In this document: in pieces, positions 40,364-47,497 of the stretch
Layout of the letters: each line of letters starts with the position of its first letter
Position numbering within the stretch: the stretch's first letter is position 1
NCBI GenBank assembly: GCA_030765265.1
Contig: JAVCCZ010000211.1
Span: forward strand, 1-47,497
DNA from: Candidatus Erginobacter occultus
Lineage (GTDB): Bacteria > Auribacterota > Erginobacteria > Erginobacterales > Erginobacteraceae
Direction: 5' to 3'
DNA: 47,497 bases
Made by a program: the position numbers and the translations under genes
The notes under the pieces: model-generated
Database searches by the model: none
What the model was told of the DNA's origin: nothing
Seen by the model: the letters and a program-made list of their open reading frames with translations, nothing else

Positions 40364-40389
40364 GACCGGTCAGACCGGTCCGATATATT
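40364..40389 (+). promoter_or_regulatory. Tandem GACCGGTC palindromes with a TATATT box upstream of the giant gene
   Basis: Two copies of the 8-bp palindrome GACCGGTC (40364-40371 and 40373-40380) lie 9 bases apart, just before TATATT (40384-40389). The -35 position (about 40360-40366) has only TTCCGA, so a repressor or activator site over a weak promoter is plausible. The copies also fit the period-9 microrepeat seen at 15878-15902, so they may be a repeat and not an operator. Confidence 0.35.
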
Positions 40390-40425
40390 GAAACAACAGC
40401 TAACTATCAGAACGGGGTATTGAAG

Positions 40426-43400
40426 ATGGAACAACCAGGCAAAAAGTTAATCTTTGCGGCCCTGGCGGCCGCGGTCCTGCTGGGAGGGATCTCCGGACCT
40501 CTCCCCGCCGAAGATGGCTCCATCTCCGCCCCGCCCCGTCCGGGCATCATCATCCCGGGAGGAGAGATCAATTTCTCCGCTCGCCGAGCGGAAGGCGGAC
40601 CGGCCTTCTCCAGTAGCCGCTTCCAGCCCACCTCGTCCCGGTTCGGAGCGACCACCGGCCGTGGAGCCGATGCCATCGCCAAAGATGATGGGAAAACCCC
40701 GTCTCCTTCTCCGACTCTCTCCCCGATCCCCACCCTGACTCCGGAAGATTTTAAGACTCCCATCCCGGCTCCCACCGCCATTCCCACCCCCAGCCCGGTG
40801 CCGCCTCCCTGGGTCTCCCCCGGAACTCTCTCCCGGGTCTACCTCCCGGATCTGGACTATCTCTTCAGCTACCCTTCCGGCAAGATCGAGGTAATAGTGA
40901 CCTCCCCCGATCGGACCCGGACCCGGCGGACGGTCCTGGAGCAGACGGACTACAGCCCCAAGAAAAAAACCCTGGCCTATCCGTTGCTCAGCAAAGCTTA
41001 TCGCCTGGTTTACTGGCAATTATTCGGAATCTCTCTCGCCACCCCCACACCCACCCCTCCCCCGTCTGCCACCCCCACTCCGACCCCGGAAGGTTTCAAG
41101 ACCCCACCGTCTACTCCGTCCCCTGTACCGACTCGTTCTCCCTCGCCTTCTCCAACCGCTACCCCCTCACCGGTTCCCAGCATCGCGGCTTTTGCTCTGA
41201 TGACAACGATTGAGGCCGGTGGATCAAATATCTGGTCGCTCTGGGCCGACGAAGCTAACCTCTGTGCCGGCACCGATGATGGGAGTATTTATATTTGGGA
41301 TCGGAATGAAAGCGGGGCTTTCAATCTCCAGACTGTCATCACCATAGATCTCCTGGAGGAAATATATGGTTTGAGCGGTTATACGGTTACCGATCCGCAA
41401 AGTCTTTACGGGGCAACTTCAGGGGGGGTAGTCCGGGAATGGCGGAAGAACGGTTCCTGGGAATACTACAATTACGAGCCCAAGACCACGCCTCCGCCGT
41501 CTATGAACGCGGTGGCGGCGGACGGGGACCTGATCTGCGCGGCCAATGCCGATGGCGGGGTCTATGTCTGGTCAGCCGGGGACTTTACCCTCCAGACCGT
41601 TATCGCCCCCGCGGTCGATCCAATGCATTCGGTCAGTCTTGACCCGTACTATTATATATTTGCCGGCGGGCAGGATGGATCAGTTTATGGCTGGAATCGG
41701 AGCGATTTTACTTTCTTGACCGAGTTTGCCGCCTTCAGTGAACCCATTTACGCTACCGAGATAGATGATGATTATCTTTACGCCGGGGGCAGCGCTCGCT
41801 TCCTCAGTCGATGGTCGCTCACCGACTTCACTGCTTCAACCTGGGGAAACCAGAGCGTCTCCGATCTCAGTTCCGACGGCCGGCAGTACATCGCCGCGGT
41901 CGGCGGGGGAGATGCTCTTTACGTCTGGACTACCGATGATTTCAGTCTCCAGACCGTCTGCACCGTTGCTTCCGAAACGTTCCATAGCGTTTTTGCTGAC
42001 CGGCACGAAGAGACGGCTGAAAATCCGCGCTACATTTTTACCGGCGGCGGAGATGCTCAGATTTATGTCTGGTGGGGAGACAACCCTTCGCTCTTGGGCT
42101 CTGCTCGCGGCAGCGGTTTGCCCAAGTCCGGGAAGCTATCCCCGTCCCCGATAGATTATCCGCCCGCCCCCCGGACTCCCGCCGGGACGGCAACCCCCAC
42201 CGCTTCTCCCACCCCGCTCCCTCCGGTTACGCCCGTTCCCGGACCGGGGGAGGGGACCTTTGACCTGGTGGGGACGATCGAGGTCGGGCCGCCGGTCTGG
42301 TCGGTCTGGGCCGACGACCGCTATCTCTACGGCGGGACCGGGGATGGCTCGGTCTATATCTGGGAGCGGGGTCCGGGGGGATTTTATTTCCAGGGGTCGG
42401 TCGGCGGTTATACCGAGGGGAATATCTACGGACTTGCCGGCCACCAGGGGCTGTTCCAGCGTCGTCTTTACGGGGCCAGCGAGGACGGGACGGTCTACGC
42501 TTGGGATTTTGATCTCCGTTCCGGCGGTTTGGCCTTGCTGGCCTCGCTCGACCAGGGCGGCAGTTTTATGTACTCGGTGGCGGCCGACCGGGAGCTGATC
42601 TGCGGAGGGAACAACGACGGCGGAGTTTACGTCTGGTCGGCCTCCGACTTCAGCCTCCAGACCGTTTTCAATCGCGGCGCCGGCCCGGTCCTCTCGGTCA
42701 GCCTCGATCGGGACTATATCTACGGCGGTTTCGCCGACGGGGCGGTCTTTCTCTGGGACCGGGAGACCCTGGCCCCGGCCAACGCCTTCTCCGCCTCAGC
42801 CGATATCGTCTGGGCGACGGCGGTTGACGGGGATAATTTCTACGGGGGAGGCTCCTCGCCGGCCCTGGCCGGATGGTCGAAAGCCGACTTCAGCCTTTCG
42901 ACCGGGGAAGGCGGCCCCCCCGGACCGGTCGCCGGTCTGGCTTCGGATTGGCGGAACTACTTAAGCGGGGCCGGCCCGGACGGCGCTCTCTATGTCTGGT
43001 CGCTCGCCGACTTTTCGCTCCAGACCGTATCCCGGGCTTCCTCCGCCCCCCTCTACAGCGTCTTTGCCGACCTTTACCGGACCGGCGATCGATTCCCCCA
43101 TTTCATCTACGGGGGCTCGGCCGACGGCAATATCTATGTCTGGCAGGGAGAACGGACCCTGACCCCGACCCCCACGCCAAGCCTCCCGCCCACCCCGCCC
43201 CCGCCCCCCTCGGCCACCCCGCCCGATTACCGGACCCCGCCTCCCACCGCCACCGCCACCGCCACTCCGCGCGGATTGAAGACGCCCACCCCGCCGCCCA
43301 CCCCGATGTTGCTTCCCACCCCGCCGGACCGGGCGACCCCGCCGCCGGTGCCCTCGCCGACTTTCGGGACCCGGATTATGCTCGACCCCACCGCGACCCC

Positions 43401-46400
43401 GCCCCCGGCCTCGACCCCGACCCCGGTCGCTTCGCCTTCCGCCACCCCGGCCGACTTTTCCCTCCTGGCCGTTCTTGACGGGGCCGAGGGCTGGATGCTG
43501 GGGGTCTATGCCGACCGGGACTTTATCTACGGCGCCGGGCAGGATAACCAGATTCATATCTGGGACCGGGAGACCTACAATAAGGTCACCGGCCTGACCG
43601 TCCCCGAATGCCGGTCGATGCTCGGGGTCTACGCCGATGAGGATTATGTTTACGGGGCCAACGACGACAGCCGGGTCTACGTCTGGGACCGGAAGAATTT
43701 CGGTCTCCGGCACGTCCTCGGCGACGGCCGTTACTACGTCGAGTCGGTCTTTGCCGATCCGGATTACCTTTACGGGGCTAACTACGACGGAGGTATCTAT
43801 CTCTGGGACCGGACCGACTTCAACCTCCAGACCCGTCTCTCCGGTCCCCGGGGCTGGCTGGACACGGTCTTTGCCGACGGGGGCCGGATCTACGCTGGGT
43901 CCGGCGGCATCTCGCACTCGGTTTCGATCTGGGACCGGGCCGATCTCTCCTTTCTCCGGAGCCTGACCGGCCCGGGGGACGACCTGAATTCGGTCTTTGC
44001 CGACCCGGACTACATCTACGGAGCCTCCGCCGACGGGAATCTCTATCTCTGGGACGCCGGGAGCTTCCGGCTGGAAAAAATCCTTTCCCAGCCGGTCAAC
44101 CAGGTGACTTCGGTGGTCGCCCGGGATCCGTTTATCTATGCCGCCAGTCTCGACCACGGCCTCTACGTCTGGGACAAGGCCAGCCTGCTGCTCTACCGGG
44201 TGATCGATGAGATGGAGCAGCCGCTCCAGGGGGTCTGTGTCGAGGGAGAGCAGATCTTCGCCGCCGGGCGGGACGGAAAGATTTACGTCTGGCAGGCCCC
44301 CTCGGCGGCCAAGGCCGCCGCCACCCCGGCCTCCGGGTACCCTTACCCGCCGGTTCCGCCTTCCCAACCGGATGCCGCGATGGTGGTCGGGGAATTGCTC
44401 TCGATGGCCGGCGGGAACGATTACTACGGGGGGATCGCCTGGAAAGACGGCTATCTCTACGAAAACGTGGCGAAGGATAACATTATCTATCAGCTGAATC
44501 CGGATGACGGAAAGCTCGTGGACCGGGTCAGCGGCCTCCAGACCAGTAAGGACATCGGGATCGCCTGGAATCCGGATAATGACTGTTGGTACATCGCCGA
44601 CCCCTGGGAGACCGGGATCAGCCTCTTTCGGGAATCAAGTCCCGAGGAGTACGAACTCTCCGTCCGTTCCTACGGCAACGTCACCGGACTTTTCTATGAT
44701 CCGGAGCGGCAGGAGCTGCTCTCGGCCAATAATGTCCAGGATTATATCAACATCTGGTCCACTGATCCCCGGGAACCGCTCCGCCTGGTGGACCGGATCG
44801 AGGTCGGTTTCCCCCAGGGGGGGGTGGCCGCGGTCGGCGACCGTCTCTGGGCGGGGCTTTACACCGAGGAATCTTACGGACCGGTCTATGAACTGGACCG
44901 GGAGGGGGTCAAGACCGGCCGCCGGTTCGTCCTCCCCGAGGGACGGCACGCCTGGGATATGGCCTGGGACGGCGCTTATCTCTGGATCCGGTCGGATTAC
45001 CGCCACGGTAATATCAAGATTTACCAGGTCGATATCGGCGCCCCCGCCGGCGGCGGCAGCGGATTGGAAGACGCCCCTGTGAAGAATGCGGCTTTGCCGG
45101 TTCAAACCCCGGTCCCGGAAGAGAAGAGAACTTTTACCGCCCCCCGGCCGACCCCGGCCGTCTTCGAGTGGGTCCCCCCGGCCGAACCTTACGACCCGCG
45201 CAAGAAGTCGCTGGGATACTCGCTCCTCCAGGATACCTACAAGCAGACCTACCTCGAACTCTTCGGTATCCTCCTCACCACCCCGACCCCGCCGCCGACC
45301 CCGGTGCCGACACTGACCCCGGTGCCGACCGTGATACCGATCCCGACTGTTAAGCCGACCCTGACCCCGGAAGACTACAAGTCCCCGACTCCTTTCGACA
45401 ATACCTTCGGCAACGGCTCGGGAGGTTCGCTCCGGGGGGCGGCACCGATTACGAATATCTCCCTCTGGGAGTACGCTGATTGGATCGACTTCGCCACCGG
45501 GCGCTACTTCAAGATTTACGAGGGGGACCGGGCGGAAGCGGAGGATCAGGCCATCCTCTACGACTACCTCCCCAACGCCGCCTTTATCTACCTGGTCACC
45601 GGGTACCGGCCGACGGGGCTCTACTTCAAGCAGAACCTCCTCGACCTGGTCCGGGATCAGAGCTTTGACTGGGGTGGGAAAGAACACAGCCGTTATATCG
45701 CCGACCTCGCCGAATCCTATCTTGCTGTTCTCTCCAGCGGGCTTTTCAACGAGGAGGAAAGGCTGGAGATCCGGGAGAAGTTTTACCAGCTGGCCCTCGA
45801 GCGCCGGAAGTTTGGCGGGGAGGGGCATTCCGAACAGGGGATTATCTGCGGGCTCAACGCCGTGGCCGGTTACCTGGTTGGCGGCGAGCGGGGAGGGGAG
45901 ATGATCGAGTGGGCCAACCGGCTCCTCAGTTACGACGATACCTGGACCCTTCCCGAGAACTCCCGCCATTACCAGGGGATCTTCCTTCAGGAGATGCTTC
46001 GGGTCGCCCTTTACTCCAACCGGATGACGATCCCTGAGGCCGACCGAGAGGGCCGAAACTGGAAGCGGAACTTTGCCCGCCAGGTCCAGTGGATCATCGA
46101 GTCCTCCCCCCACAACGGGTACAGCCCGGCCCAGGGCGAGGAGTTCCATCCCAACCACCTCGGCCACTTTATGGCTCCGCTGGCGGTGGCGACCACGGTT
46201 CTTGACGACGGCGATCCCGAACATCTCCGGCTGGCCTCGGAGGCGAAATGGCTGCTCCAGGCGATGTACAACTACGCCGATACCCACCGGGTCGGCGGTT
46301 ACGGCCAGAACCTCTACGGCTACGGCTCCTCGCAGTGGGGACCATTCGCTATCCTCCTGAACCCGGTCTATCTTTACTGGTTTCTCAACGAAGGCCTGGC

Positions 46401-47127
46401 CGCTGTCCCTCCCGCCGCCGGATCGTCGGTCGTCTATCGACCGATGCTGGCCAAAGATTCGCCGGATGGGGTTTACGATGAGAGTTTTCCGGAACTGGTT
46501 ACCCAGCCCGACCGGATAGTCCACCGTTCCGGCTGGGGAGAAAACGCTCTCTTTTTAGCCCTCGACCCGGCCTATCCGGCGGCCAAGTCGGGAGAGGCGA
46601 AATACAGTTTCGCCAACAATATCCTCAGTCTCTCCTATGGGCCGGAGGAGTTCCTGACCGGTCTGACCGCCAACGAAAAATCCGGGGAGAAGACTCGGGC
46701 CAACCTGGCCGATATCCTCTCCGATTACTCGGGGGCGGAGCTGGTCAGCTGGGTTGACGATTCCGAAATTTCCCGTTCGGTCACCCGCCTCCGGGAAAGG
46801 GGGAACAGTTGGACCCGGGAAGTGACCCTGTACAAGACCGAGGACCGGAGAATCGAGGTTCGCGATACCCTATCCCATCGGGGGAGCGTTTACTGGCATT
46901 TCTCCGGACAGCCGTTGCGTGAGGAGAATGGGGTGATTCTGGATGTCAACGGAACCCGGCTCTCGGTCGATTGGGAGGGAGCGGAACAGGTCTCCCGCCG
47001 CAATCGAACGACCTGGTCCGACCCCGACCCGGAAAAGCGCTGGACCTACTCCGGGCCCTCCGACCACGAGATCAAGCTCTACCGCTCGACCCCGGGGACG
47101 ATCGTCACCGTTTTCCGGGGGCTGTGA
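40426..47127 (+). CDS. Giant exported multi-propeller protein with C-terminal lyase-like domain
   Basis: About 2233 residues. A signal peptide (LIFAALAAAVLLGGISGPLPA) comes first, then a Thr/Pro/Ser linker and a 31-residue cassette (40951-41043). Three WD40-like propellers of seven blades each follow, at about 41180-42100, 42258-43160 and 43455-44300. A typical blade reads SVFADPDYLYGANYDGGIYL, then WDRTDFNLQT. Propellers 1 and 2 match blade for blade, so one arose by duplication. A fourth propeller-like segment (about 44370-45060) and a second copy of the cassette (45190-45282) precede the C-terminal domain (about 45430-47127). That domain is an alpha-helical toroid with EGHSEQG, ENSRHYQG and EEFHPNHLGH, followed by a beta-sandwich. 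This resembles heparinase II/III or alginate-lyase folds; catalysis is inferred. It follows gspM by 84 bases and is the leading T2SS cargo candidate. ATG 40426 is chosen; TTG 40420 is in frame. Confidence 0.85.
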   Translation: MEQPGKKLIFAALAAAVLLGGISGPLPAEDGSISAPPRPGIIIPGGEINFSARRAEGGPAFSSSRFQPTSSRFGATTGRGADAIAKDDGKTPSPSPTLSPIPTLTPEDFKTPIPAPTAIPTPSPVPPPWVSPGTLSRVYLPDLDYLFSYPSGKIEVIVTSPDRTRTRRTVLEQTDYSPKKKTLAYPLLSKAYRLVYWQLFGISLATPTPTPPPSATPTPTPEGFKTPPSTPSPVPTRSPSPSPTATPSPVPSIAAFALMTTIEAGGSNIWSLWADEANLCAGTDDGSIYIWDRNESGAFNLQTVITIDLLEEIYGLSGYTVTDPQSLYGATSGGVVREWRKNGSWEYYNYEPKTTPPPSMNAVAADGDLICAANADGGVYVWSAGDFTLQTVIAPAVDPMHSVSLDPYYYIFAGGQDGSVYGWNRSDFTFLTEFAAFSEPIYATEIDDDYLYAGGSARFLSRWSLTDFTASTWGNQSVSDLSSDGRQYIAAVGGGDALYVWTTDDFSLQTVCTVASETFHSVFADRHEETAENPRYIFTGGGDAQIYVWWGDNPSLLGSARGSGLPKSGKLSPSPIDYPPAPRTPAGTATPTASPTPLPPVTPVPGPGEGTFDLVGTIEVGPPVWSVWADDRYLYGGTGDGSVYIWERGPGGFYFQGSVGGYTEGNIYGLAGHQGLFQRRLYGASEDGTVYAWDFDLRSGGLALLASLDQGGSFMYSVAADRELICGGNNDGGVYVWSASDFSLQTVFNRGAGPVLSVSLDRDYIYGGFADGAVFLWDRETLAPANAFSASADIVWATAVDGDNFYGGGSSPALAGWSKADFSLSTGEGGPPGPVAGLASDWRNYLSGAGPDGALYVWSLADFSLQTVSRASSAPLYSVFADLYRTGDRFPHFIYGGSADGNIYVWQGERTLTPTPTPSLPPTPPPPPSATPPDYRTPPPTATATATPRGLKTPTPPPTPMLLPTPPDRATPPPVPSPTFGTRIMLDPTATPPPASTPTPVASPSATPADFSLLAVLDGAEGWMLGVYADRDFIYGAGQDNQIHIWDRETYNKVTGLTVPECRSMLGVYADEDYVYGANDDSRVYVWDRKNFGLRHVLGDGRYYVESVFADPDYLYGANYDGGIYLWDRTDFNLQTRLSGPRGWLDTVFADGGRIYAGSGGISHSVSIWDRADLSFLRSLTGPGDDLNSVFADPDYIYGASADGNLYLWDAGSFRLEKILSQPVNQVTSVVARDPFIYAASLDHGLYVWDKASLLLYRVIDEMEQPLQGVCVEGEQIFAAGRDGKIYVWQAPSAAKAAATPASGYPYPPVPPSQPDAAMVVGELLSMAGGNDYYGGIAWKDGYLYENVAKDNIIYQLNPDDGKLVDRVSGLQTSKDIGIAWNPDNDCWYIADPWETGISLFRESSPEEYELSVRSYGNVTGLFYDPERQELLSANNVQDYINIWSTDPREPLRLVDRIEVGFPQGGVAAVGDRLWAGLYTEESYGPVYELDREGVKTGRRFVLPEGRHAWDMAWDGAYLWIRSDYRHGNIKIYQVDIGAPAGGGSGLEDAPVKNAALPVQTPVPEEKRTFTAPRPTPAVFEWVPPAEPYDPRKKSLGYSLLQDTYKQTYLELFGILLTTPTPPPTPVPTLTPVPTVIPIPTVKPTLTPEDYKSPTPFDNTFGNGSGGSLRGAAPITNISLWEYADWIDFATGRYFKIYEGDRAEAEDQAILYDYLPNAAFIYLVTGYRPTGLYFKQNLLDLVRDQSFDWGGKEHSRYIADLAESYLAVLSSGLFNEEERLEIREKFYQLALERRKFGGEGHSEQGIICGLNAVAGYLVGGERGGEMIEWANRLLSYDDTWTLPENSRHYQGIFLQEMLRVALYSNRMTIPEADREGRNWKRNFARQVQWIIESSPHNGYSPAQGEEFHPNHLGHFMAPLAVATTVLDDGDPEHLRLASEAKWLLQAMYNYADTHRVGGYGQNLYGYGSSQWGPFAILLNPVYLYWFLNEGLAAVPPAAGSSVVYRPMLAKDSPDGVYDESFPELVTQPDRIVHRSGWGENALFLALDPAYPAAKSGEAKYSFANNILSLSYGPEEFLTGLTANEKSGEKTRANLADILSDYSGAELVSWVDDSEISRSVTRLRERGNSWTREVTLYKTEDRRIEVRDTLSHRGSVYWHFSGQPLREENGVILDVNGTRLSVDWEGAEQVSRRNRTTWSDPDPEKRWTYSGPSDHEIKLYRSTPGTIVTVFRGL

Positions 47128-47132
47128 ACCCG

Positions 47133-47150
47133 CCCCGGCCGCCGCCGGGG
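47133..47150 (+). terminator. Hairpin after the giant gene
   Basis: CCCCGGC (47133-47139) pairs with GCCGGGG (47144-47150) around loop CGCC, 5 bases after the stop. The sequence after it is GGATAATAATTAT rather than a T-tract, so the terminator is weak. Confidence 0.4.
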
Positions 47151-47162
47151 GGATAATAATTA

Positions 47163-47190
47163 TGGACAAGTCAAGGTGATCTGTTATCAT
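47163..47190 (+). promoter_or_regulatory. Predicted promoter of the last gene
   Basis: TGGACA (47163-47168) is followed after 16 bases by TATCAT (47185-47190, 5 of 6). It lies in an A/T-rich pocket, with the ATG about 40 bases downstream. Confidence 0.45.
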
Positions 47191-47231
47191 ATTCTCAGCA
47201 GAGTAAAATACGATAAGCAGAGGGAATTACT

Positions 47232-47497
47232 ATGGTTGCAAGCGGAACCTCGGGGGGGTTGTCACAGGATATGAATTTGGTTAAATTAAGGTTGAAGACC
47301 CTGATCCGGACCGACGAGGCCTACCTGGTCGATCTCGGGCAGGCCAAGGTCTGGATCCCGAAGAACGCGATCAAGTCTTCCCGGCGGATCGACCAGGGGG
47401 TGCTGGAGGTCGAGGTCCTGGAGAAGGTGATCCGGGAGAAACGCCAGGAGATGCGGAAGCTCAAGGAGCAGCTGACCGGGCTGAAAGGGTCGATCCT
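47232..47497 (+). CDS. Unidentified protein, N-terminal part (runs off the window)
   Basis: ATG 47232 follows GAGGGAATT and opens a frame that continues to the window edge (88 codons). The sequence has a basic strand-rich start (NLVKLRLKTLIRTDEAYLVD), then AKVWIPKNAIKSSRRIDQGV. A Lys/Glu coiled-coil-like helix follows (EVLEKVIREKRQEMRKLKEQ). There is no signal peptide or membrane helix. I do not recognise a family; a cytoplasmic protein with a small beta domain and a coiled coil is all that can be seen. ATG 47272 is an alternative start. Confidence 0.65.
   Translation, partial: MVASGTSGGLSQDMNLVKLRLKTLIRTDEAYLVDLGQAKVWIPKNAIKSSRRIDQGVLEVEVLEKVIREKRQEMRKLKEQLTGLKGSI

Noticed and set aside
40426-47127. 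WD40-like repeats as a sign of eukaryotic contamination.
   Set aside because: The gene has a bacterial signal peptide, no introns, the same GC-rich codon use overall as its neighbours, and sits within a bacterial T2SS locus.

Overview
The window is about 47.5 kb of GC-rich (well over 60% by eye), densely coding DNA from a Gram-negative bacterium. Evidence for an outer membrane is direct: an RND efflux set with a TolC-type barrel, and a type II secretion system (T2SS) with a secretin. No rRNA, tRNA, CRISPR array or complete insertion sequence is visible. The genus cannot be named from this sequence. Fused multidomain proteins, a PilM-PilN type GspL, and many short palindromic intergenic repeats fit an uncultured lineage of the PVC/Omnitrophota/Auribacterota kind, but that placement is inference only.

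Layout. 1-1.8 kb: the end of an unknown gene, a Ppx/GppA phosphatase that appears to use an ATT start, a stand-alone LexA-type DNA-binding domain, and a 60-residue protein. 1.9-8.8 kb: an RND efflux operon whose outer-membrane component is fused to a periplasmic binding domain. 8.8-9.8 kb: panD (reverse) and a DUF456 membrane protein. 9.9-13.5 kb: YgeW-like carbamoyltransferase, carbamate kinase and a threonine-synthase-like PLP enzyme, with GC-rich hairpins between the genes. 13.5-15.9 kb (reverse): a BrnT/CopG toxin-antitoxin pair, 630 bp of palindromic repeats without a gene, and a metal permease with an HMA domain. 16-22.1 kb: nitroreductase, YjbQ, Gfo/Idh/MocA oxidoreductase, a uridine-kinase-like enzyme with a histone-H1-like tail, a TPR protein and a PAC2 protein. 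22.3-26.6 kb: an STT3-like membrane protein, an exported FMN-binding/cyclophilin fusion and a secreted matrixin-type metalloprotease.

26.7-40.3 kb: an ECF sigma factor and its zinc-finger anti-sigma factor run directly into a complete gspCDEFGHIJKLM operon. It is followed 84 bp later by one 6.7 kb gene for a protein of about 2233 residues. That protein has a signal peptide, three seven-bladed WD40-like propellers joined by Thr/Pro-rich linkers, a fourth propeller-like segment, and a C-terminal domain resembling heparinase/alginate-lyase folds. The simplest joint reading is a surface or extracellular polysaccharide-processing protein exported by the adjacent T2SS under ECF control. This is the strongest candidate for an undescribed system here.

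The second theme is intergenic. Nearly every gap carries a different short repeat: inverted-repeat-bounded elements, arrays of triloop hairpins, a hexamer array, and period-7 or period-9 microrepeats. I list them one by one.
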